From assembly GCF_014126615.1 (NCBI RefSeq), contig NZ_CP059896.1, positions 62,001 through 126,000 on the forward strand: 64,000 bases of DNA, in the 5' to 3' direction. The stretch is from Ciceribacter thiooxidans (lineage in GTDB: Bacteria; Pseudomonadota; Alphaproteobacteria; Rhizobiales; Rhizobiaceae). Position 1 is the first letter of the stretch; every line of letters begins with the position of its first letter. The notes beneath the pieces were generated by a model. It was not told the origin of the DNA, did no database searches, and saw only the letters and a program-made list of their open reading frames with translations. Below are positions 48,525 to 57,725 of the stretch, piece after piece. A program made the translations under genes and the position numbers.

Positions 48525-50053
48525 TGGATATCCGCGCCGCGGAAATTTCCGCAATTCTTAAAGATCAAATCAAAAATTTCGGCAAGGAGGCTGAGGTCTC
48601 GGAAGTCGGCCAGGTGCTTTCCGTCGGTGACGGTATCGCCCGCGTTTACGGTCTCGACAATGTCCAGGCCGGCGAAATGGTCGAATTCCCGGGCGGCATC
48701 CGCGGCATGGCGCTCAACCTCGAAGCCGACAATGTCGGCGTCGTTATCTTCGGTAACGACCGCGACATCAAGGAAGGCGACACCGTCAAGCGGACCGGCG
48801 CCATCGTGGACGTTCCGGTCGGTCCGGAACTGCTCGGCCGCGTCGTCGACGCGCTCGGCAATCCGATCGACGGCAAGGGCCCGATCAACGCTACCCGTCG
48901 CGCTCGCGTCGACGTCAAGGCTCCGGGCATCATTCCGCGCAAGTCGGTTCATGAACCGATGTCGACGGGCCTCAAGGCCATCGACGCTCTGATCCCGGTC
49001 GGTCGTGGCCAGCGCGAGCTCGTCATCGGCGACCGTCAGACCGGCAAGACCGCCATCATTCTCGATACGATCCTCAACCAGAAGGCCATTCACGACAATG
49101 GCCCGGACGGCGACAAGCTGTTCTGCGTCTATGTGGCCATCGGCCAGAAGCGCTCGACCGTTGCCCAGTTCGTGAAGGTTCTCGAAGAGCGCGGCGCCCT
49201 TAAGTACTCGATCATCGTCGCTGCGACCGCGTCCGACCCGGCTCCGATGCAGTATCTCGCTCCGTTCGCGGGTTGCGCGATGGGTGAGTACTTCCGTGAC
49301 AACGGCCAGCACGCCCTCATCGGTTATGACGACCTGTCGAAGCAGGCTGTCGCCTATCGCCAGATGTCGCTGCTGCTGCGCCGTCCGCCGGGCCGCGAAG
49401 CTTATCCGGGCGACGTTTTTTACCTGCACTCCCGTCTGCTGGAGCGCGCCGCAAAGCTCTCCGACGAGCGTGGCGCCGGCTCGCTGACCGCTCTGCCGGT
49501 CATCGAAACCCAGGGTAACGACGTTTCGGCCTTCATCCCGACCAACGTGATCTCGATCACCGACGGTCAGATCTTCCTTGAAACCGACCTGTTCTACCAG
49601 GGCATCCGTCCGGCCGTTAACGTCGGTCTCTCGGTTTCTCGCGTCGGCTCTTCGGCGCAGATCAAGGCGATGAAGCAGGTTGCCGGCTCGATCAAGGGCG
49701 AGCTCGCCCAGTATCGTGAAATGGCCGCCTTCGCCCAGTTCGGTTCGGACCTCGACGCCGCAACGCAGCGCCTGCTGAACCGCGGTGCACGTCTGACCGA
49801 ACTTCTGAAGCAGCCGCAGTTCTCGCCGCTGAAGACGGAAGAACAGGTGGCCGTGATCTTCGCTGGCGTCAACGGTTACCTCGACAAGATCGCCGTCAAC
49901 CAGGTCGGCAAGTTCGAGCAGGGCCTGCTCTCCTACCTTCGCTCGGAAGGCAAGGCCATTCTCGACACCATCCGTACGGAGAAAGCGATCAGCGACGATA
50001 CGAAGGGTAAGCTCAAGGCTGCTCTGGATTCGTTCGCCAAGTCGTTCTCGTAA
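48524..50053 (+). CDS. atpA: ATP synthase F1 alpha subunit
   Basis: Regulatory nucleotide-binding subunit of the F1 hexamer, 509 residues. The P-loop is G169-D-R-Q-T-G-K-T176. The blocks [60 protein letters not shown] and the C-terminal helical domain are full length. It is coupled to atpH by a one-base overlap (TGATG). atpG starts 29 bases later. Confidence 0.99.
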   Translation: MDIRAAEISAILKDQIKNFGKEAEVSEVGQVLSVGDGIARVYGLDNVQAGEMVEFPGGIRGMALNLEADNVGVVIFGNDRDIKEGDTVKRTGAIVDVPVGPELLGRVVDALGNPIDGKGPINATRRARVDVKAPGIIPRKSVHEPMSTGLKAIDALIPVGRGQRELVIGDRQTGKTAIILDTILNQKAIHDNGPDGDKLFCVYVAIGQKRSTVAQFVKVLEERGALKYSIIVAATASDPAPMQYLAPFAGCAMGEYFRDNGQHALIGYDDLSKQAVAYRQMSLLLRRPPGREAYPGDVFYLHSRLLERAAKLSDERGAGSLTALPVIETQGNDVSAFIPTNVISITDGQIFLETDLFYQGIRPAVNVGLSVSRVGSSAQIKAMKQVAGSIKGELAQYREMAAFAQFGSDLDAATQRLLNRGARLTELLKQPQFSPLKTEEQVAVIFAGVNGYLDKIAVNQVGKFEQGLLSYLRSEGKAILDTIRTEKAISDDTKGKLKAALDSFAKSFS

Positions 50054-50082
50054 TCGGGGCTCAAGCCAAGGACGGATAACGG

Positions 50083-50961
50083 ATGCCTTCACTTAAGGAT
50101 CTGAAAAACCGGATCGCCTCCGTCAAGGCGACGCAGAAGATCACCAAGGCGATGAAGATGGTCGCCGCGGCGAAGCTGCGTCGTGCGCAGGAGGCGGCCG
50201 AGGCCGCTCGTCCCTATTCGCAGCGCATGGGTGCCGTCCTCGCCAATATCGCTCAGGCGGTCGGCAGCGACGACAGTGCACCGCGGCTGATGACCGGGAC
50301 AGGCAAGGACGATGTGCATCTGCTCATCGTCTGCACCGCCGAGCGCGGCCTTTGCGGTGGTTTCAATTCGCAGATCGCCCGCTTTGCCCGCGACCATGCG
50401 CGCAGGCTTCTCGCCGCCGGCAAGACCGTCAAGATCTTCTGCGTCGGCAAGAAGGGCTACGACAGTCTGCGTCGCGAGTTTGCCGCCAACATCGTCGAGC
50501 GTACGGACCTTCGCGAAGTCAAGCGCATCAGCTTTGAGAATGCCGACACGATTGGCCGCAAGGTCATCTCGATGTTCGACAAGGGCGAGTTCGACGTTGC
50601 GACCTTGTTCTATTCGGAATTCAAGTCCGTGATCAGCCAGGTTCCAACCGCACAGCAGTTGATCCCGGCTGCTGTTCCGGAAGCGGCCGCCCCGACGGGT
50701 GCGTCCGCCGTCTATGAATATGAGCCCGATGCCGGTGCGATCCTGACCGATCTCATTCCGCGCAACATCTCGGTGCAGGTCTTCCGGGCTCTGCTCGAAA
50801 ACGTCGCCGGTGAAATGGGCGCCAAGATGAGCGCAATGGACAATGCGACGCGCAATGCCGGCGAGATGATCAACAAGCTGACGCTCTCATACAATCGACA
50901 GCGCCAAGCCCAGATCACCAAGGAACTCATTGAAATCATTTCGGGCGCGGAAGCGCTCTGA
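50083..50961 (+). CDS. atpG: ATP synthase F1 gamma subunit
   Basis: Central rotor shaft, 292 residues. The two coiled-coil ends are clear: [31 protein letters not shown] at the N-terminus ([15 protein letters not shown] signature) and [37 protein letters not shown] at the C-terminus, which contact the catalytic sites and the c-ring. The Rossmann-like centre shows [12 protein letters not shown]. atpD follows after 24 bases. Confidence 0.98.
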   Translation: MPSLKDLKNRIASVKATQKITKAMKMVAAAKLRRAQEAAEAARPYSQRMGAVLANIAQAVGSDDSAPRLMTGTGKDDVHLLIVCTAERGLCGGFNSQIARFARDHARRLLAAGKTVKIFCVGKKGYDSLRREFAANIVERTDLREVKRISFENADTIGRKVISMFDKGEFDVATLFYSEFKSVISQVPTAQQLIPAAVPEAAAPTGASAVYEYEPDAGAILTDLIPRNISVQVFRALLENVAGEMGAKMSAMDNATRNAGEMINKLTLSYNRQRQAQITKELIEIISGAEAL

Positions 50962-50985
50962 GGTTAAGGAAAGAGGGTAAGAAAC

Positions 50986-52448
<1,463 letters not shown>

Positions 52449-52458
52449 TCCTGCAACG

Positions 52459-52480
52459 GGCGCGCGTTCCGACGCGCGCC
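52459..52480 (+). other. Intercistronic hairpin between atpD and atpC
   Basis: Perfect 8-bp GC stem GGCGCGCG / CGCGCGCC (52459-52466 and 52473-52480) with a six-base loop, 10 bases after the atpD stop and 30 before atpC. No T tract. It may slow degradation or reduce read-through into atpC. Confidence 0.6.
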
Positions 52481-52510
52481 TCTGCCCTCCATTTGAAAAA
52501 GTGAAGAGTC

Positions 52511-52918
52511 ATGGCCGACAATTTCAACTTTGAACTCGTTTCGCCCGAACGTCTGCTGCTTTCCGAGAAGGTGAGCGAAGTCGTCATCCCGGCGACCGAA
52601 GGCGAAATGACCGTTATGGCCAATCATGCGCCGACCATGACGACGATCAAGCCTGGTGTCGTTTCGGTAAAGTCTGCCTCCGGGCAGACGAGCCGGTACG
52701 TCGTTTTCGGCGGCTTCGCAGATATCCTTCCGACAGGCTGCACGCTGCTTGCGGAATCGGCGGTCGAGATGAGCGAGTTGAACCGCGAGACGCTGGTAAA
52801 GCGAATTGAGGCGGCAAAGGCCGATCTCGACAAGGCCGACAGCGCCGAGCACAAGACCAAGCTCGAGCAGTATCTCGCCGAGTTGACCCACCTCAACGGA
52901 GCCATCATTCCGGCCTGA
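52511..52918 (+). CDS. atpC: ATP synthase F1 epsilon subunit
   Basis: Rotor subunit that inhibits ATP hydrolysis, 135 residues. The N-terminal beta sandwich is recognisable from FELVSPERLLLSEKVSEVVIPATEGEMTVMANHAPTMT, with the family's PATEGEMTV and NHAP blocks, and the two C-terminal helices by ESAVEMSELNRETLVKRIEAAKADLDKA. Last gene of the operon; a terminator follows. Confidence 0.98.
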   Translation: MADNFNFELVSPERLLLSEKVSEVVIPATEGEMTVMANHAPTMTTIKPGVVSVKSASGQTSRYVVFGGFADILPTGCTLLAESAVEMSELNRETLVKRIEAAKADLDKADSAEHKTKLEQYLAELTHLNGAIIPA

Positions 52919-52941
52919 TTCCGGGCCATGCAAGTAAAGAG

Positions 52942-52966
52942 AGGCGGTCGAAAGGCCGCCTTTTTT
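52942..52966 (+). terminator. Intrinsic terminator of atpHAGDC
   Basis: Stem AGGCGG / CCGCCT (52942-52947 and 52956-52961) with an eight-base loop, then TTTTTT, 24 bases after the atpC stop. Confidence 0.92.
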
Positions 52967-53033
52967 GTATTTCGGATTTGACGGCGAGCCGTCCACCGCA
53001 GCTTGACGCGTCCGTTTCCATCAGCGAACCTGA

Positions 53034-54008
<975 letters not shown>

Positions 54009-54101
54009 TGCAAAGACGGGAACGTTGCGGGTTGGTTTTGCCAATCAGATACTTTATGACATTTCGTGAATTAGGCATATGCGTGCCTCAACCGAACTGT
54101 G

Positions 54102-54452
54102 ATGGTAGTAGCCTTGCTGGACAACGTGACCGATAAGAGCCATCTCGACGACTTCATGTCGAAAGCAGCGGCCGCGAGTGAACTGCTTAAAGCGCTTTCG
54201 CACGAATCGCGCCTGCTTATTCTCTGCATCCTCGTGAACGGCGAACGGACTGTCAGCGAGATCGAGGCGATCCTCGGCATTCAACAGGCGGTGGTCTCCC
54301 AGCACCTCGCGCGGCTGCGGATCGAGGAACTGGTCAAGACACGCAGAGAGGGCCGGCAGGTCTATTACAGCATCGCCAATCCTGGTCTCAACGACCTTCT
54401 CGCCGTTCTTTACCGGATGTATTGCGAGCCGGAAGGCAATAATCGCTCTTGA
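54102..54452 (+). CDS. ArsR/SmtB family regulator, SqrR/BigR-like cysteine pair
   Basis: A 116-residue winged-helix repressor. The recognition helix is QQAVVSQHLARLR and the wing is TRREGRQVYYSI. It lacks the ELCVC metal motif of ArsR proteins but has Cys42 (LILCIL) and Cys108 (YRMYCEP). Their spacing of 66 residues equals that of the persulfide-sensing pair in SqrR (C41/C107), so this may be a sulfide/persulfide sensor; that is inference. GTG (54099) and ATG (54102) are adjacent starts. A short inverted repeat AGGCA-N6-TGCCT at 54073-54088 just upstream could be its own operator. No sulfide-oxidation gene is adjacent. Confidence 0.85.
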   Translation: MVVALLDNVTDKSHLDDFMSKAAAASELLKALSHESRLLILCILVNGERTVSEIEAILGIQQAVVSQHLARLRIEELVKTRREGRQVYYSIANPGLNDLLAVLYRMYCEPEGNNRS

Positions 54453-54518
54453 TCGCTATCCTGTCGCCGCTTCCCGCGCCGACGAGAGCTGTGCTATTCC
54501 TCATGCGGAGGAGCGGCA

Positions 54519-55412
54519 ATGATCGACAAGCTGGAATTCTTTATCGCCCTGGCGCGTGAGCGACATTTCGGGCGAGCGGCCGAGGAGTGCGGGATTTCGC
54601 AGCCTACGCTTTCGGCCGCCATTCGCCAGCTCGAAGATCAGCTCGGAGTGGTTTTGGTCCAGCGCGGTTCCCGTTTTCAGGGGTTGACGCCGGAAGGACA
54701 GCGTGTGCTCGAATGGGCGCGTCGCATCGTCGGCGACACCCGGACGATGCGTGAGGAGATGCGGGCCGCCCGTCACGGGTTGGCCGGACATGTCCGGATC
54801 GCAGCCATTCCGACAGCGCTCGCCATAGTCCCGAAGATTACGGAGCCCTTCCAGGTCAAACACCCGGATGTGACCTTCTCTGTGATTTCTAGGACATCAC
54901 TGCAGGTCCTGAGCCAGCTCGAGAACTTCGAGGTCGATATTGGCATCACCTATCTCGACAACGAACCGCTTGGCCGCGTCAGTATGGTGCCGCTCTATGC
55001 GGAGCGCTACCACCTCATCACGGCCTCGGACTCGCCACTGGCCGATCGCGAAACTGTGACCTGGCGCGAGGTTGCCGATCTTCGGCTTTGTCTATTGACC
55101 GCGGACATGCAGAACCGTCGCATCATCAATCAGCATATGGCCGAAGCAGGCGTTGTGCCGCAGCCTACGCTCGAATCAAACTCAATGATCGTGCTCTTCT
55201 CGCATATCCGCACCGGACGATGGGCCTCGATCATGCCGAAGAACGTTGCGGAATCCTTCGGTTTTTCCGCCGGTATCCGAATGATTCCTCTCGTGGAGCC
55301 GGAGGCGGAGCATGTCGTCGGTCTTGTCGCGCAGCATCGTGAGCCGTTCACCCCGCTCGTTTCAGCCTTGCTGCACGAAGGCCGCAGGCTGGCGGAGGTC
55401 GAAGCGTTTTGA
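54519..55412 (+). CDS. LysR-type regulator, probable regulator of the fds operon
   Basis: A 297-residue LysR regulator. The N-terminal helix-turn-helix covers about residues 1-60 (FFIALARERHFGRAAEECGISQPTLSAAIRQLEDQLG), and the effector domain follows (VSMVPLYAERYHLIT, DLRLCLLTADMQNRRIINQ). LysR genes directly upstream of fdsGBA in the same direction are common in formate-oxidising bacteria, and a canonical ATAG-N7-CTAT site lies just past its stop, so control of fds is likely. The ATG at 54519 has GGAG upstream. OxyR is less likely: the two reactive OxyR cysteines do not appear at the expected positions. Confidence 0.93.
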   Translation: MIDKLEFFIALARERHFGRAAEECGISQPTLSAAIRQLEDQLGVVLVQRGSRFQGLTPEGQRVLEWARRIVGDTRTMREEMRAARHGLAGHVRIAAIPTALAIVPKITEPFQVKHPDVTFSVISRTSLQVLSQLENFEVDIGITYLDNEPLGRVSMVPLYAERYHLITASDSPLADRETVTWREVADLRLCLLTADMQNRRIINQHMAEAGVVPQPTLESNSMIVLFSHIRTGRWASIMPKNVAESFGFSAGIRMIPLVEPEAEHVVGLVAQHREPFTPLVSALLHEGRRLAEVEAF

Positions 55413-55426
55413 TAGTTTTTATCTAT
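55412..55426 (+). promoter_or_regulatory. LysR-type binding site upstream of fdsG
   Basis: ATAG-TTTTTAT-CTAT matches the LysR-type T-N11-A core and the ATAG-N7-CTAT consensus exactly. It starts at the last base of the LysR stop codon. A perfect TATAAT at 55483-55488 lies about 57 bases on, which puts the site near -75 to -65 relative to a start of transcription around 55495, the usual position of an activator-bound recognition site. Confidence 0.6.
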
Positions 55427-55482
55427 CGATCAACGAAACACCATTATTGACCCCGACGCCCCCAGTCGGCGATCCTTGCTGC

Positions 55483-55488
55483 TATAAT
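55483..55488 (+). promoter_or_regulatory. Putative -10 element of the fds operon
   Basis: Perfect TATAAT in a GCTGC-TATAAT-CAGC context. No good -35 hexamer is found 16-18 bases upstream, as expected for a promoter that depends on an activator. No sigma-54 GG-N10-GC element was seen in the same gap. Confidence 0.4.
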
Positions 55489-55615
55489 CAGCGGACAGCG
55501 AAGGTTTCCGGTCTCGCGCACTGAGCAGCAAAGCTACTGAACAGAAGACCGGCACGCCCAAACGGTTCAACACGACCCGCTGAAGCCATTTCGTGTCGGT
55601 TTGGGAGGACTGATC

Positions 55616-56095
55616 ATGAATATACGGTCATCGGTGGATGACATCTTGTCTCGCACGAGTGCGATCGTCGAAGAGCACAAGCGTTCGGAAGGGCCCTTGC
55701 TGCCAATCTTGCATGCGGTCCAGGAAGCGTTTGGCTTCATTCCGGAAGATGCAAAGCCACTCATTGCGCAAGCCCTCAATCTTTCACGCGCCGAAGTACA
55801 TGGCGTCGTTTCCTTCTACCACGATTTCCGTTCGGAACCTTCCGGTCGGCATGTGCTCAAGCTCTGTCGCGGAGAGGCGTGCCAGTCGATGGGGGCGGAC
55901 CGGCTTGCGGATGAGTTGAAACGGCTGCTCGACGTGGAGTGGGGTGGCACGACGGCGGACGGTGCTGTGACCGTCGAGCCGGTTTTCTGTCTGGGCTTAT
56001 GCGCCTGTGCGCCATCGGCCATGCTCGATGGTCAGGTGCATGGCCGGCTGGACGGCGAAAGCTGCGCTGCACTGATCGCGGAGGTGCGCCGATGA
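55616..56095 (+). CDS. fdsG: NAD-dependent formate dehydrogenase gamma subunit
   Basis: A 159-residue thioredoxin-like [2Fe-2S] protein, the NuoE homologue of the soluble molybdenum formate dehydrogenase. Cluster ligands are C84, C89, C125 and C129 (LCRGEAC and VFCLGLC). The N-terminal helices contain the usual ILHAVQEAFGFIPEDA. The ATG at 55616, seven bases after GGGAGGA, is chosen; an in-frame start at 55601 lies upstream of that site. Its stop overlaps the fdsB start (ATGA). Confidence 0.95.
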   Translation: MNIRSSVDDILSRTSAIVEEHKRSEGPLLPILHAVQEAFGFIPEDAKPLIAQALNLSRAEVHGVVSFYHDFRSEPSGRHVLKLCRGEACQSMGADRLADELKRLLDVEWGGTTADGAVTVEPVFCLGLCACAPSAMLDGQVHGRLDGESCAALIAEVRR

Positions 56096-57648
56096 CCATA
56101 ACCGTTTTCGTCCCCTGTGATGCTGCCGCCCTTGCGGTGGGCGCAGACAAGGTTGCCGCGGCGATTTCCCGCGAGATCGAAGCGCGCGGTGTCGACGCCC
56201 GCGTCGTTCGCAACGGTTCTCGCGGGCTTCTCTGGCTTGAACCGATGGTGGAAGTCAGAACCGAGCATGGACGCATCGCCTACGGGCCGGTAACGCCGGG
56301 CGACGTACCGGAACTGTTTGCTGCGGATTTCCTGCGGGGAGGAGCGCATCCGCTGTGTCAGGGACGGACCAGAGACATTCCGTTCCTGCGCAATCAGACG
56401 CGCCTCACCTTTGCCCGTTGCGGTGTCACCGATCCCCTGTCGCTCGATGACTTCCGCGCCTATAGCGGCCTCAAGGGGCTCGAAAAGGCGCTGGCGATGT
56501 CTCCCGGCGAAATCGTTGCCGCGGTCACCGAGAGCGGCTTGCGCGGCCGCGGTGGCGCGGGCTTCCCGACCGGCATCAAGTGGAAGACGGTTCTGGATGC
56601 CCCGGGCACGACGAAATACATCGTCTGCAATGCCGACGAGGGAGATTCCGGAACGTTTTCGGACCGCATGGTCATGGAAGGCGATCCGTTCATGCTGATC
56701 GAAGGCATGATCATCGCCGGGATGGCAACCGGTGCGACCAAGGGGTACATCTACACCCGGTCCGAGTATCCGCACGCCATCGAGACGATGCGACGGGCGA
56801 TTACGATCGCTCGGGAGGCAAATCTTCTCGGTCCCTCCATCCTCGGGTCCGGCCGGGCCTTCGACCTGGACGTTCGCGAAGGCGCGGGCGCCTATGTCTG
56901 CGGCGAGGAGACGTCCCTGCTGAACAGCCTCGAAGGCAAGCGCGGGATCGTCAGGGCAAAGCCGCCGCTACCGGCCCTGCAAGGGCTCTTCGGCTGTCCG
57001 ACGGTGGTGAACAATGTGATCTCGCTGGCGTCCGTTCCCGTCATTCTTGACCGTGGACCGGCCTTTTATCGGGATTTCGGCGTCGGCCGCTCCCATGGCA
57101 CGATCCCTATCCAGCTTGCGGGTAACGTCAAGCACGGTGGCCTCTATGAGACGGCATTCGGCCTTTCGCTCGGCGAAATCGTCAACGATATCGGCGGGGG
57201 CACCTTGAGCGGGCGTCCGGTCAAGGCCGTGCAGGTCGGCGGCCCACTCGGAGCCTACTTCCCGCCCTCGCTTTTCGATACGGTCTTCGACTACGAGGCC
57301 TTTGCCGCTCGCGACGGTCTCATCGGGCACGCGGGTATCGTCGTTTTCGACGACACCGTCGACATGCTGAAGCAGGCGCGTTTCGCCATGGAGTTCTGCG
57401 CGATCGAAAGTTGCGGCAAGTGCACACCTTGTCGGATCGGCTCGACACGTGGCGTCGAAACGGTCGACCGGATCGCGCATGGTATCGAGCCGGAGCAGAA
57501 TAAGGCGTTGCTGGGCGATCTCTGCAACACGATGAAGTTCGGCTCGCTCTGTGCGCTCGGCGGCTTCACGCCCTACCCGGTGATGAGTGCGCTTAAGCAC
57601 TTTCCGGAGGATTTCGCGCCGGCGCCCGTAAAGGAGGCTGCGGAATGA
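56092..57648 (+). CDS. fdsB: NAD-dependent formate dehydrogenase beta subunit
   Basis: A 518-residue NuoF-like subunit that passes electrons from FMN to NAD+. It has an N-terminal NuoE/thioredoxin-like extension (about residues 1-120), the NADH/FMN region GLRGRGGAGFPTGIKW and the [4Fe-4S] site C441-G-K-C-T-P-C447. The segments YICNADEGDSGTFSDR-like (YIVCNADEGDSGTF) and YVCGEETSLLNSLEGKRG are complete. Translationally coupled to fdsG by ATGA and followed by a short ORF that overlaps its stop in the same way. Confidence 0.97.
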   Translation: MTITVFVPCDAAALAVGADKVAAAISREIEARGVDARVVRNGSRGLLWLEPMVEVRTEHGRIAYGPVTPGDVPELFAADFLRGGAHPLCQGRTRDIPFLRNQTRLTFARCGVTDPLSLDDFRAYSGLKGLEKALAMSPGEIVAAVTESGLRGRGGAGFPTGIKWKTVLDAPGTTKYIVCNADEGDSGTFSDRMVMEGDPFMLIEGMIIAGMATGATKGYIYTRSEYPHAIETMRRAITIAREANLLGPSILGSGRAFDLDVREGAGAYVCGEETSLLNSLEGKRGIVRAKPPLPALQGLFGCPTVVNNVISLASVPVILDRGPAFYRDFGVGRSHGTIPIQLAGNVKHGGLYETAFGLSLGEIVNDIGGGTLSGRPVKAVQVGGPLGAYFPPSLFDTVFDYEAFAARDGLIGHAGIVVFDDTVDMLKQARFAMEFCAIESCGKCTPCRIGSTRGVETVDRIAHGIEPEQNKALLGDLCNTMKFGSLCALGGFTPYPVMSALKHFPEDFAPAPVKEAAE

Positions 57649-57725
57649 CAAAGATGACCGTCGCTCTCTGCCGGACCTTTTCTTTTGTTTTCAACCAGGA
57701 GGCTCGCCATGCCCCTCGTTCCTGA
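57645..57725 (+). CDS. Possible 26-codon leader ORF between fdsB and fdsA
   Basis: An ATG overlapping the fdsB stop (ATGA) sits seven bases after AAAGGAGG, close to a perfect Shine-Dalgarno match. The ORF encodes MTKMTVALCRTFSFVFNQEA and six further residues and ends at 57725, after running through the fdsA ribosome site (CAGGAGG) and start at 57709. It is out of frame with fdsA. It may be a coupling peptide that opens the fdsA start, or a chance ORF that only uses the fdsB-stop context. No homology is known to me. Confidence 0.35.
   Translation: MTKMTVALCRTFSFVFNQEARHAPRS

Noticed and set aside
48122..50092. Minus-strand open frame of 656 codons opposite atpA
   Set aside because: Antisense to atpA with no recognisable domain; conserved codon usage of the plus-strand gene explains the lack of stops.
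54519..55412. OxyR, because of the ATAG-N7-CTAT site
   Set aside because: The protein lacks the spaced redox cysteines of OxyR in the expected context, and only one half-site of the four-part OxyR site is present; a general LysR-type site fits better.
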